From Candidatus Methanomethylophilaceae archaeon (GTDB taxonomy: Archaea > Thermoplasmatota > Thermoplasmata > Methanomassiliicoccales > Methanomethylophilaceae), in the NCBI GenBank assembly GCA_017524805.1, contig JAFXUX010000004.1:1-64000 (forward strand): DNA of 64,000 bases, in the 5' to 3' direction. The notes under the pieces were generated by a model that made no database searches, was not told the DNA's origin, and worked only from the letters and a program-made list of their open reading frames with translations. Both the position numbers and the translations under genes were made by a program. Below are positions 25,243 to 34,123 of this stretch, one piece after another. The stretch's first letter is position 1, and the number at the start of each line of letters is the position of its first letter.

Positions 25243-26750
25243 CTCGCAGTCAGAGGCGATACCCTCTTGATGAGCATCCCCTCGATGTCCATGGGCTGGT
25301 ATTTGATCGCCGTCTCCTTCGCGCGCTTGAGCTTGGCCTCGTTGTCGGCGTATATCGTGAGGAGAACCTCGCCTTCCTCCACCCTCTGGCCCTTCTTCTT
25401 GGAGAAGATTATGCCGGCGCCTTTGTCCGACGGGGAGCCGGCTGCCTTGGCGATGGCCACGACATCCTTGTTGCTGATCGAATGCACATATCCCGATTTG
25501 GGCGAGCGGAGCTCATAGCTGAACTTGCCCGGCTTGAGATCGTCGGATTTCAGCTCTGGGTTGCCTCCCTGGGCCACCACGATCTCCATGAATTTGCGGT
25601 ATGCCTCGCCCGAAGCGAGAATCTCCTTCGCCTTCGCGGAGCCGTTGGGAATCCCGGCGACTTCGAGGATGATTCCGGCGCAATCGCAGGCTTTCTCAAT
25701 CACCGCGCAGGGATGGGTGTTCCCTTCCAGGATGCTTATGCATTCCCTGGCCTCCAGGTTCGGCCCGACCGCGTATCCGACAGGCTGGTCTGCGTACGTT
25801 ATGGCGCATTCCACATGGATTCCGATCCTTTCGCCCAGCTCCATCAGGTCCTTCGCATACTGCTTGGCCACCTCCAAAGTCGGCACCTTGGTCCCGGCTC
25901 CGGTGGGTATGTCGACCACCAGATGCGTGGCGCCCATGGCGAGCTTCTTGCTCATGATCGAGGCGAGCATCTGCGCCCTGGGGTTGATCCCGAGCGGGTG
26001 CTCCACCTTTATCACCATATCATCGACAGGGGCGAGGTTCATGGATCCGCCCCAGGAGAAGACCCCTCCGATTTCCTGTGTTATCTCCTTCAGGGATTCG
26101 GCGTCTATCTCCACGTCGCAGAACGTCTCCACGAAATCGGATGTGCCGCAGGCGCTGCTTATGGCGCGGGACGAGGTCTTGGGTATCATTATGCCGGCGG
26201 CAGCCACGATGGAGACGACGATTGGCGTGATCTTGTTGCCTGGAACCCCTCCGAGGCTGTGGAAATCGAACACGGGGGTGCTGTCGAACTTTATCATGTC
26301 GCCGGTCTCCGCCATAGCCACGGTGAAATCGGCGATCTCTCCGATGTCCATGCCGTTGATGTACAGGGAAGTCAGCCACGCCGAGATTTCGATCTTGGAA
26401 AGCCTGTTCTCCAGTATGTCTTCCACTATGGCTCTGATTTCCTCTCTGGTGAGCGCCTCCCCGTCCATCTTCTTCCTTATGGAACGGACGGAATCCGGCT
26501 TGGCCGCGTAGGTGACATTGATCACATCCCCCTCTTTGAGGCCGCATTTGGAGAGGAGCGAATTGGACATCGCCACGACGCCCCTATCTATCAGCGTATC
26601 TGTATGGGATACCAGCACTATCGTCGGCCTGGGGCCGGGAATGTTCACGCGGTCCCCTTCCTGCACGCCGATCTCGGCGCAATCGGCTTCATGAATCAGA
26701 ACGATCTGCTCGGACGAGTCCACATCGTATCCTTTTATGGTCAGCTTCAT
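25239..26750 (-). CDS. deoA: AMP phosphorylase
   Basis: Phosphorolysis of AMP (and CMP/UMP) to ribose 1,5-bisphosphate and base, first step of the archaeal AMP/NMP shunt. The 503-residue protein has an N-terminal extension of about 85 residues, typical of archaeal AMP phosphorylase rather than thymidine phosphorylase, then the glycosyltransferase-family core with SLGGVPGNKITPI near residue 166 and KTSSRAISSACGTSDF near residue 193. ATG 26750 overlaps the RuBisCO stop and has GGGGATCG upstream. Its neighbours are the two other enzymes of the same shunt. Confidence 0.93.
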   Translation of the reverse strand: MKLTIKGYDVDSSEQIVLIHEADCAEIGVQEGDRVNIPGPRPTIVLVSHTDTLIDRGVVAMSNSLLSKCGLKEGDVINVTYAAKPDSVRSIRKKMDGEALTREEIRAIVEDILENRLSKIEISAWLTSLYINGMDIGEIADFTVAMAETGDMIKFDSTPVFDFHSLGGVPGNKITPIVVSIVAAAGIMIPKTSSRAISSACGTSDFVETFCDVEIDAESLKEITQEIGGVFSWGGSMNLAPVDDMVIKVEHPLGINPRAQMLASIMSKKLAMGATHLVVDIPTGAGTKVPTLEVAKQYAKDLMELGERIGIHVECAITYADQPVGYAVGPNLEARECISILEGNTHPCAVIEKACDCAGIILEVAGIPNGSAKAKEILASGEAYRKFMEIVVAQGGNPELKSDDLKPGKFSYELRSPKSGYVHSISNKDVVAIAKAAGSPSDKGAGIIFSKKKGQRVEEGEVLLTIYADNEAKLKRAKETAIKYQPMDIEGMLIKRVSPLTAR

Positions 26751-27982
26751 TTCGATCCCCACTTCGCAAGCGCTTTGGCGAGTTCCTCATGGCTCCTGGC
26801 ATACTCCTCGGCGGATATTCCGAGGAAAGCGGCGTCCACCGCCTGGCTCATGGCTCTGGCGCCTCCGATGACGCCGTCGGGGTGCCCTGCGACGCCTCCT
26901 CCCGCCTGTATCTGGACGTTCATCCCGGCGCGGTCGGTTATGTCGGAGACTATTCCAGGGTGGACGCCTCCGGAGCAGACGGGCATGACGGCCTTGTATG
27001 GCACATCATCCCCCAGACAGGCCGCGAGATTGCCGTCGTCATGGGCTCCCGCGGACATCTTCCCAGCCCCGAGGGTGCCTATGTGCAGCGCGTCGCCACC
27101 GCACATGCGAACCAGTTTGGTTATCGGCAGCATGGCAATCCCATGGAAGGGATCTTTGGTGAAAGCCCCATGCATCGTCCTGTGCACATGGATAGGCACC
27201 TTGATGGACGGATCCTCGGCCAATGCCTGCACGGCGCCGAACCCGCAGGTGATCACGTCGACCATTATCTGCTTGGCGCCCCATTCCTGGACCTGCTCAG
27301 CCAATTCGACTATTTTGTCGCCGCGGGTGCTGACGTTTATCGCGTGGAGCATAAGATGGCCCTCTTCTTTGAGGGTGTCCAAAGCCTCGGCGACCGCCAC
27401 GGTCCTCTCGTCGATGGGGCAGAAAGGCTGGTCGACCAGGGTTTCATCGTCCTTGGAGTTGGTGAGACCTCCGGAACCCGCCTCGTAGACGTATTCGGCG
27501 GTCTTCTCCGGCGAAAGCCCGATCTTCGGTTTGACGATGGTCCCGACCAAGGGCTTCTCCGGGCGGCCGAGGATCTCCCTGAGCCCATCGGCGCCGAATT
27601 TCGGGCCTTTGAACTGGGACGCGATGCTCTTCGGGAAGGAGACGTCCTCCAGCCTGACCCCTTTGAGGGCTCCCAGGCCGAACAGATTCCCGGCGATGAC
27701 GCTCAGAATCTGCGGAACAGAGCCGACTTCGATGCTGAAATCTTCGGCAGGATATTCGACGGTGATCATATCGCCCTCGATCCTGGTCACCCTGGCGCCG
27801 AGGGAATCGAATATGCCCCTGTCCAGCGTGGATATCCCGGTCCAAGTGCCGGTGGACTGCTCGGCCGCGATGGCTTCGGCGGCCTTCTCCATGGTCAGAT
27901 CTGTCGTCACGCGGTATTTGCATACCACATATTCGCTGGGATCCTCAGGCTCCCCGAGATGAAGATAAGAATAGCTTTCCAT
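26747..27982 (-). CDS. rbcL: ribulose-bisphosphate carboxylase, form III
   Basis: Carboxylates ribulose 1,5-bisphosphate from the AMP shunt to two 3-phosphoglycerates. The 411-residue protein has GTIVKPKIGL near residue 150 (active-site lysines), GGLTNSKDDE near residue 180 (carbamylated lysine then DDE), HVHRTMHGAF near residue 270 and CSGGVHPG near residue 350. The residues before KDDE differ from the GGxDFxKDDE usual in many forms. Position between AMP phosphorylase and ribose-bisphosphate isomerase marks form III. ATG 27982 has GGAG eight bases before it; GTG 27991 is the alternative. Confidence 0.94.
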   Translation of the reverse strand: MESYSYLHLGEPEDPSEYVVCKYRVTTDLTMEKAAEAIAAEQSTGTWTGISTLDRGIFDSLGARVTRIEGDMITVEYPAEDFSIEVGSVPQILSVIAGNLFGLGALKGVRLEDVSFPKSIASQFKGPKFGADGLREILGRPEKPLVGTIVKPKIGLSPEKTAEYVYEAGSGGLTNSKDDETLVDQPFCPIDERTVAVAEALDTLKEEGHLMLHAINVSTRGDKIVELAEQVQEWGAKQIMVDVITCGFGAVQALAEDPSIKVPIHVHRTMHGAFTKDPFHGIAMLPITKLVRMCGGDALHIGTLGAGKMSAGAHDDGNLAACLGDDVPYKAVMPVCSGGVHPGIVSDITDRAGMNVQIQAGGGVAGHPDGVIGGARAMSQAVDAAFLGISAEEYARSHEELAKALAKWGSK

Positions 27983-27987
27983 TTGCG

Positions 27988-28917
27988 TCACTCCTTTGAG
28001 AAAACCGATTCGCCGAGCTGCCTTACCATGACGTCATAGACCGCGCCGGGAGAGATCATCCCCACCTCGCTGATTATGGCGTCGATATACTTTCCAGGCG
28101 TGCTGTCGAACACGGGATTGAACACTTTTACCTGATCCGGGACTTCCCCCGGCTTCACGACCTCGGAGATATCCCTCTCCTCGATCACCACCATGTCCCC
28201 GAATATGGTCATGGGCGAGAATTTGTAGGTCTCGGCGCAGACATAGAAAGGAACCCTCCTCTCCTCGGCGGCGAGAGCCAGCTGCGAAGTCCCGATCTTG
28301 TTGATCAGAACTCCGTCGGATGTGATCGTGTCGGCTCCGACGAAGACCTTGTCGATCCTCTTCATCACGCTGCGGACGGCGCTGTCTATCACGAGCGTGA
28401 CATCTATGCCGGAATCGGCCAAGTCCGTGACGGTGAGGATGCCCTGCCTCCACGGGCGCGATTCGGTCGCGTACACCTTTATGTCCTTGCCTTGGCGATG
28501 GGCCTCTTTGATTGCCCCCAAAGCCGCGCTGCTGTTGCAATGCGTCAGGATCGTGTCTCCATCGCGTATCCTTTTGGCGCCGATGGAGGCGATCGTCTGG
28601 ACGGCTTTGGACGACGATTCGACGAACCTCTTCGAATTGGAGGACACCAAAGCGCGAGCCTCCTCGATGGATGCGACCTCGTTCACCCCTTTCACAGCCG
28701 ATTGGACCCCGTTCCATAGGGATACCGCCGTGGGCCTGGATGAGATGACCTTGTCTGCGGCCGCTTTCAGATCGGCAAGGAAAACCTCCAAACTCTCTCC
28801 GCGATAGGAATCCGCGAACTCCCCCATCGCCGCCGCGCCCGCGCGAGCTATCTTTCCCGCGCCGCGGATGGTCATGTCGGCGATGCGCCGAGACGTGTCC
28901 TCGATGATGTCTGCCAC
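27988..28917 (-). CDS. ribose 1,5-bisphosphate isomerase
   Basis: eIF2B-alpha-like isomerase that converts ribose 1,5-bisphosphate to ribulose 1,5-bisphosphate, the middle step of the AMP shunt. Catalytic residues of the family are visible: the cysteine in LTHCNSSAAL near residue 127 and the aspartate in FVGADTITSDG near residue 195. 309 residues. The reading frame starts with GTG at 28917, and a TATA element about 27 bases upstream supports a leaderless start there; the next methionine codon would remove 14 residues. First gene of the shunt operon. Confidence 0.92.
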   Translation of the reverse strand: MADIIEDTSRRIADMTIRGAGKIARAGAAAMGEFADSYRGESLEVFLADLKAAADKVISSRPTAVSLWNGVQSAVKGVNEVASIEEARALVSSNSKRFVESSSKAVQTIASIGAKRIRDGDTILTHCNSSAALGAIKEAHRQGKDIKVYATESRPWRQGILTVTDLADSGIDVTLVIDSAVRSVMKRIDKVFVGADTITSDGVLINKIGTSQLALAAEERRVPFYVCAETYKFSPMTIFGDMVVIEERDISEVVKPGEVPDQVKVFNPVFDSTPGKYIDAIISEVGMISPGAVYDVMVRQLGESVFSKE

Positions 28918-28940
28918 GGGACGAGAATCATTATCCTCGA

Positions 28941-28949
28941 TTAAATAAC
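28941..28949 (-). promoter_or_regulatory. TATA-like element of the AMP-shunt operon
   Basis: GTTATTTAA on the minus strand, 24-32 bases before the GTG at 28917. Confidence 0.45.
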
Positions 28950-29032
28950 AAACGGGAACAGCCGCAAAACATCAGGCTGAAAGAAGGTAAGGGGTTTGGT
29001 AAAAGGTTTGGTATGTCAACTTGATCGACAAC

Positions 29033-29653
29033 TCACATGTTCATGCCTTCCTTCACATCTTTGTTGAAGAGGAGGCAGACCATGAAGATGCAGATGATGA
29101 GGTTGGCGATGGTGATGACGAGGTTGGCCAGGTAGGTGAGACTGAAGCTGCCGAAGACGGCAATGATCTGTCCGATGAGGCCAATAAAGTTGAATATCGC
29201 GCCGAGGGCGAACAGAATGAGGAGGATGATCCAGATGACTCTGTCAAGGTTGTCCTTCTTTCCGTCGTTGATCCTAGTGGAGATACCGATGATGATCAGA
29301 CCGATGATCACAGCGATGGCGAGCGAAACCAGAGTGGTTCCGATCTTGCCGCCTGCATCATCGTAGGTGTTCCAGATGGAGAACACGGCGTTGATAATAA
29401 CTCCAAGTCCCGCAAGCTTGACATACTGTGCGAGGATGTCGAGTTTGTTCGTAATCTGAGAGTTCCTGATCTTCCACCCGAAGGCGAAGTACAGGATCGC
29501 AACGATGATCGGCCCAATGGCTGCGACAGCCGTAGGCCCATCGATGCCGCCGGACACAGCACCAACGAGAGCGACGATACCCAGTATGAACTGGATAGCA
29601 CCGATCACGATGAGTGCCGTGCCGAGAGTTTTGTTGTCGTCAAAGAATGACAT
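29033..29653 (-). CDS. multi-pass membrane protein of unknown function
   Basis: 206 residues with about six hydrophobic helices, separated by short charged loops (WKIRNSQITNKLD, RINDGKKDNLD). A short polar start (MSFFDDNKTLG) precedes the first helix, and there is no signal peptide or catalytic motif. The overall look is similar to the DUF996-type predicted membrane proteins of archaea, but I cannot confirm it. Standing alone with its own TATA box, it is probably monocistronic. Confidence 0.7.
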   Translation of the reverse strand: MSFFDDNKTLGTALIVIGAIQFILGIVALVGAVSGGIDGPTAVAAIGPIIVAILYFAFGWKIRNSQITNKLDILAQYVKLAGLGVIINAVFSIWNTYDDAGGKIGTTLVSLAIAVIIGLIIIGISTRINDGKKDNLDRVIWIILLILFALGAIFNFIGLIGQIIAVFGSFSLTYLANLVITIANLIICIFMVCLLFNKDVKEGMNM

Positions 29654-29674
29654 AGCTTATGTTACAACAAAGAG

Positions 29675-29684
29675 GTTTATAATT
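29675..29684 (-). promoter_or_regulatory. TATA box for the 29033-29653 membrane protein
   Basis: AATTATAAAC on the minus strand, 22-31 bases before the ATG at 29653, in an AT-rich gap. Confidence 0.5.
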
Positions 29685-29816
29685 CTAACGGTCACTTTAC
29701 CCCAACAATCCATTTATTATGGAATTAAATGATTGATTTAGTCGTTCATTTAGCATATATATGCATCATGATACCAAATAGCATTGTGCGAAATACTTTA
29801 TTATTCCTGATAATAA

Positions 29817-30317
29817 TTATTGGATGCATATTCCCAATATCTCGTAAGCTATGCGACGAGCCTCATCCATCCCAAAAACAAGGTAAACCGCAGCCAAAAC
29901 AGCTTCGAAAGAATCTGCGCGCATGCTCTCTTCCACTATGGCATCGCCATGTTTGGTCCTGTGGCCTCCGCCGACCCTTATGACGCCATCGATGCCCAAT
30001 CCTTTGGACAGAACCTTCTCCGAGATGCTGTGATTGGAGACGATGCTCTGCTTGAAATCCGTCATAGCGCCCTCATTGAGATCGGAATCCCTGTAAACCG
30101 CCTCGCATGCGATGAATTCCAGAACCGCATCGCCGAGGAATTCCAAACGCTCATACGATTCGGCGACCTCAGAAACATCCGCGGCCTCGTTGGAATAGCT
30201 GTCATGCGTGAGAGCGGCGCAAAACAGATCCACGCTGCCCCTACTGAGTCCCCTGTAGCAGAATGGGGGTTTGGCGAGGAATTCGCGGACTCTCATCTCG
30301 AAATCCGATTCTGGCAT
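29817..30317 (-). CDS. RNase III catalytic-domain protein without dsRNA-binding domain
   Basis: 166-residue protein matching the RNase III endonuclease domain: ALTHDSYSNE (residues 35-44), the signature YERLEFLGDAVLEF (55-68) with E59 and D63, and RADSFEAVLAAVYLVFG (133-149) with D135 and E138. The acidic residues needed for metal binding are all present, so it should cleave double-stranded RNA. The C-terminal dsRNA-binding domain is absent, as in bacterial Mini-III. RNase III is uncommon in archaea as far as I know. The gene ends in TAA and has no obvious partner in an operon. Confidence 0.85.
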   Translation of the reverse strand: MPESDFEMRVREFLAKPPFCYRGLSRGSVDLFCAALTHDSYSNEAADVSEVAESYERLEFLGDAVLEFIACEAVYRDSDLNEGAMTDFKQSIVSNHSISEKVLSKGLGIDGVIRVGGGHRTKHGDAIVEESMRADSFEAVLAAVYLVFGMDEARRIAYEILGICIQ

Positions 30318-30410
30318 CGGATTGCGTGATGCGGTGATGGGTCATATTCTCTGCGACAGATTGGCGGATAAAATATGCGTCTCCCCATTTATCATTTAGA
30401 AAACTCACGA

Positions 30411-30423
30411 AAGATTATTATTA
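30411..30423 (+). promoter_or_regulatory. TATA-like element for the 30448 gene
   Basis: AAGATTATTATTA lies 25-37 bases before the ATG at 30448, and no Shine-Dalgarno lies between. Confidence 0.4.
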
Positions 30424-30447
30424 GGGCGTTGCCCAATAGACCTCCCC

Positions 30448-31956
30448 ATGGCAGAGAAAAAGCGCTTGAGGATGAGAGGCGTCAAACACACCTCCAAAAG
30501 GTTGGAAGACGATCTTCTGGACCGCTCCAGAACTCTGGCGGAGAACCCCGGCATAATCAGGCCCGCCTGCGCAGGGAACTGCAGGAAATGCGCTTTCGAC
30601 AAGACATTCAAAAGCATATCCGGCCTGAGGAACATCATCGACAACCCCGATGCTCTGATCAAAGAGGCCTCCAAATTCGGCGGGGACGACATAGTTCGCG
30701 CCTATGCGGGCACCGTGTCCCTTTCGGCGGCCGGAAGCATCCCGCTCTTGGCGACAGCCAAACTCCCGGGCGGGGACACAGTATCTTACGCCGTCAGAGG
30801 GACGGTGAAAGCGGACAAACTCATAGGGTGCCAATATTACACTGACCCTAAGCTCAGAATGTTCCTGTACAACGATTTCATCAAGAAAAACAAGCTCCAT
30901 CTCTATTCCTTCGGAGACGACGTCGTATGCTCCGACGCGCCCAGCATGCCCGAAGACTATCTCAGCGACACATTCTGGGAAACGCCTTACGAATTCCCCA
31001 AAGACGGGATTTCGTGCGGGCATGACGCGTCCGCAGTGCTGGAGATAGAGATAAAATCCCTCGGGGAGACCATTCGCATCTGCGAAGGCTGCGCAAAGAA
31101 CGTCTCGACCCTCACTTACTTGGTATCTAGAATGTCCGCGGCAGATCCGCTGGATGACTTCGCCGTCCGCATAAAGCACAAGTATCATAAGCCCGGGGAA
31201 AAGGACTACGAACCGATCGAAGGCGACGCCCTCAAGAAATACATGCTCGGCCTGACGACCGATTCCGCTCTTATAGAATCTATAAAAAGATTAAAAGTAG
31301 GGGATCTGAAAGGGAGCGGCACGGCCACCTACGTCATCGGGACGGAGAACTACGGCGATTCCCTTGAGAAATTCGTATCCCAGCTTACTGGTGACGAGTG
31401 CGAGATCGAAGCTCTGAAGAAGTTCCTGACGGACAACCCCAGAGGACTCGTCCTCAAAAACCCGAAGGCATCGGAAGCCCTCAACGCCATATGGGAAAGC
31501 GATTGGAAGGCAATCGTTACGGCGTATACCGATGCCAAAACTGCGGAATTCCTTGGGGATGCCTCCAAAAACCAGCCGCTCCCGACTCTCTTGGCGGCCC
31601 GCAGCAGATTCCAGACGGCCGACGTGAGCGCGGCGCTGCCGGAATTCAAGAGGCCGGGGCCGTTCACCTCCGCCGCAGACAAACTCGCGAAGGCATACAA
31701 GGCCGGCGGGCAGAAGATGCTTGAAGAGGCGGCCAAGACCAAAGGCATGAAGAACGGGAAGATACGCGCTGTAGAGGCTTCGTTCCTGATAGCGTGCGGC
31801 GTGACCGACCTGCCGTCCAAGCTCACCCCCTCGGAGAGAAGTCTGGCCGATTATCTGGCGCCGTTCGCCAGATCGCTGATGGATGCGGATGCAAGCAAAT
31901 ATGCGGACGCGATGAACACGTTCCTCATCGCATGCAGCTCCGGTGAGAAGGTCTGA
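30448..31956 (+). CDS. protein of unknown function with cysteine motifs
   Basis: 502-residue protein I do not recognise. The start is basic (MAEKKRLRMRGVKHTSKR). Cysteines occur as CAGNCRKC near residue 42 (C-x3-C-x2-C) and later as SCGHD and CEGCAKN near residues 187 and 211, so it may bind zinc or an Fe-S cluster. There is no membrane segment. The C-terminal half is a helix-rich, Ala/Lys/Asp-rich region that could be repeats of an alpha-solenoid. C-x3-C-x2-C resembles the radical SAM signature, but the surrounding sequence is unlike that fold. The 3' end overlaps the convergent methyltransferase gene by 32 bases. Confidence 0.75.
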   Translation: MAEKKRLRMRGVKHTSKRLEDDLLDRSRTLAENPGIIRPACAGNCRKCAFDKTFKSISGLRNIIDNPDALIKEASKFGGDDIVRAYAGTVSLSAAGSIPLLATAKLPGGDTVSYAVRGTVKADKLIGCQYYTDPKLRMFLYNDFIKKNKLHLYSFGDDVVCSDAPSMPEDYLSDTFWETPYEFPKDGISCGHDASAVLEIEIKSLGETIRICEGCAKNVSTLTYLVSRMSAADPLDDFAVRIKHKYHKPGEKDYEPIEGDALKKYMLGLTTDSALIESIKRLKVGDLKGSGTATYVIGTENYGDSLEKFVSQLTGDECEIEALKKFLTDNPRGLVLKNPKASEALNAIWESDWKAIVTAYTDAKTAEFLGDASKNQPLPTLLAARSRFQTADVSAALPEFKRPGPFTSAADKLAKAYKAGGQKMLEEAAKTKGMKNGKIRAVEASFLIACGVTDLPSKLTPSERSLADYLAPFARSLMDADASKYADAMNTFLIACSSGEKV

Positions 31957-32971
31957 CCCTAACATCGGCGACATAATGGGATACGGACGGGGCGAAAGAT
32001 TTCACCTCGCGGATCGACAGGATTTCGTACCCGTCCTCCCCGCATTTCCCATCGAAAATCTGCTTTATGCGGCCTTCATATTCATGCACGTAGAACGTGT
32101 CGTGATAATGCAGGATTCCGCCTGGCTTTATCATCCCCAAAGCGGCATCCAAGAATTCTGACGTCGTCTGGACGTATCCCATCAATATGCGGTCGGCGAA
32201 CGCTTTCCCGGGAAGGTCCCTGTTGTCGCCCAAAATCGGGATTACGACACCAGACAGCCCGTTGTCCCTTACGTTGCGGACCAAAAATCCATACGATTCC
32301 GGGTTCTTTTCGCATGCGAACACGCGTCTGGCACCTGAGAATTTAGCCAGAGGGAGCGTGAAATAACCTATTCCCGCGAACATGTCCACCACCGTCTCGC
32401 CGAGGCAGTCCAGATTCCTCATGCGCATGCGCTCGTTGGTGTTTCCGGAGGCGAACATGACCTTGGTCACGTCGAAACCATAGCGGATCCCGTTCTCCAG
32501 GCGGACGGATTCGGTGTCCGTGCCGTATAAAATCTCCATGCTCGGCCGCCTGAACTCGCCGGATACCCCGCTCACATCGGCGCAGACCGTCTTCGCGCCG
32601 AGGATTTCGGCATATGCCTGGCCGATGATCTTCCCATAAGGCCTGCACTCGGGGCGCATGCGGACTATGACTATGTCCCCGACATATTCCCACTTCTCTG
32701 GCAGCATGCCTTCCAGTTCTGGATACGAGGACAGCCTCTCGCGTATGCGCTCCTGAGGGGGCCTCCTGTCCAAAGTGTGGGCCTCGCCCTCGACCAGCTC
32801 CATCGAAGCCGCCGGCTCATCGCCGAGACGCTCCGGAAGTATCGGCACATAGCGGTAATCTTCGTCTTTGGAAATCTTGGCGTGGATGTCGACGAAACCC
32901 TCGTCCATCAGGCGGCGGATGATGGGGCCGGCCTCCTCCGACCTTATCTTGGCGAAAACCACTCTCTTCAT
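31925..32971 (-). CDS. taw2: Taw2/Trm5-type tRNA transferase
   Basis: Class I SAM-fold enzyme acting on position 37 of tRNA-Phe. The 348-residue protein has VVDMFAGIGYFTLPLAK near residue 195 (SAM motif I) and FACEKNPESY after it. Where Trm5 methyltransferases have an NLP motif, this protein has ILMGYVQTT, as in Taw2 (transfer of the aminocarboxypropyl group in wyosine synthesis), so Taw2 is preferred; Trm5b is the alternative. ATG 32971 overlaps the upstream reductase stop (ATGA) with AAGGTG before it. Last gene of the tfs-pcna operon. Confidence 0.85.
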   Translation of the reverse strand: MKRVVFAKIRSEEAGPIIRRLMDEGFVDIHAKISKDEDYRYVPILPERLGDEPAASMELVEGEAHTLDRRPPQERIRERLSSYPELEGMLPEKWEYVGDIVIVRMRPECRPYGKIIGQAYAEILGAKTVCADVSGVSGEFRRPSMEILYGTDTESVRLENGIRYGFDVTKVMFASGNTNERMRMRNLDCLGETVVDMFAGIGYFTLPLAKFSGARRVFACEKNPESYGFLVRNVRDNGLSGVVIPILGDNRDLPGKAFADRILMGYVQTTSEFLDAALGMIKPGGILHYHDTFYVHEYEGRIKQIFDGKCGEDGYEILSIREVKSFAPSVSHYVADVRVRPSHRSCMR

Positions 32972-34116
32972 ATCAGGCACCTTGCCGCCAACGAGATCAG
33001 CCCGGGTATCGCGGAGGGTTTGCGGAGCATCCCATGGATGACATCGGCAGGATGGTCCAGATCTATGGCGTCGAGGGCCGAGCGCACATCATCCCTTGAG
33101 CAGTACTCCCCAGCAAGGTCGAGCTTTGGATCGTCCAAGCGCGCATACTTTTTGCGGAGGAAATAGGCCCGTTTCAGCTCCTTCCCGAAATCGCCCATCC
33201 ACATCCTCTCGTAACGGGAAAGGTTCTTCCCAGACAGATCATCGGATTCCAGCGCAGACGCAAGCACCTCCGACAGCATGGGCGCGGCTCTGAACGCCGG
33301 ATAAAGACCGCCGCCGGATACGGGTTTCACATGGCAGGCGGCGTCCCCTATGAGAAGGCACCTTTCCCCGTAGGTAGTGCGGCGCCCTCCGAGAGGGATC
33401 TTCCCGCAGTACATGGATCTGACTTTGTCGCCCGGATAATGCTCGGAAAGAAGCCTCTTCAGATATGGCCAGGGAGGGCCCGCGGCCCATGATGCGCAAA
33501 GCCCGACGCGGACGAAATCCCCGCACGGAATCTCCCACGAGAAAAATCCAGGTGCGACCTGGTTCCCGATGCGTATGCGGAAGGTGTCGACTAGATCGGA
33601 ATCAGAGAAAACGTCGGCTTGGATCCCGCGGATGTACTCTTTCGGGCCGTTGTCCCCCAAAGACATGGCGACCGCCGAAGAATGCCCGTCGGCCCCGACC
33701 AAGGACCTGCATCCGGATTCGCCGGAAGCTGAGCGGACTTCGATGCCTCCGGACGACACGGAATGCGACAGATAGCGGTTGCCGTAGGAGAAATCGGCCC
33801 CTGCGTCCATAGCGGCGGCGGCCATCTTGGCGTCCAGATCGGCGCGGTCTATCACTATCGCCTTCGCGCTCTTGGAACGCACCTCGACGCTTCTGCCGCC
33901 GGGAAAAACAACTTCGGCGCCGTACAGAGTGTTGAAAACGTCCGGATCAGACCCGGACATGCGGGCGACCTCCTCGGTGATCAGGCCGGCGCATTGGGTC
34001 GGGACCCCGGAGGACCCGTGATCCTCCAGGACCCTGACTGAAAAGCCTCTCGATGCAAGCAGGCGGGCGGATGCGCTTCCGGCCGGACCGGCGCCCACTA
34101 TGACGGCATCGAGCAT
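32968..34116 (-). CDS. second geranylgeranyl reductase-like flavoprotein
   Basis: 382-residue FAD-dependent reductase: VIVGAGPAGSASARLLA at the start, PTQCAGLITEE near residue 38 (family cysteine position), GADGHSSAV near residue 142 and CLLIGDAACHVKPVSGGGLYPA near residue 265. It is a paralogue of the reductase at 4102-5196, with a different neighbourhood. It could reduce lipid chains of another substrate or polyprenyl carriers. GAGG lies seven bases before the ATG, which follows the transaldolase stop by seven bases. Confidence 0.85.
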   Translation of the reverse strand: MLDAVIVGAGPAGSASARLLASRGFSVRVLEDHGSSGVPTQCAGLITEEVARMSGSDPDVFNTLYGAEVVFPGGRSVEVRSKSAKAIVIDRADLDAKMAAAAMDAGADFSYGNRYLSHSVSSGGIEVRSASGESGCRSLVGADGHSSAVAMSLGDNGPKEYIRGIQADVFSDSDLVDTFRIRIGNQVAPGFFSWEIPCGDFVRVGLCASWAAGPPWPYLKRLLSEHYPGDKVRSMYCGKIPLGGRRTTYGERCLLIGDAACHVKPVSGGGLYPAFRAAPMLSEVLASALESDDLSGKNLSRYERMWMGDFGKELKRAYFLRKKYARLDDPKLDLAGEYCSRDDVRSALDAIDLDHPADVIHGMLRKPSAIPGLISLAARCLI

Positions 34117-34123
34117 GGGATCC

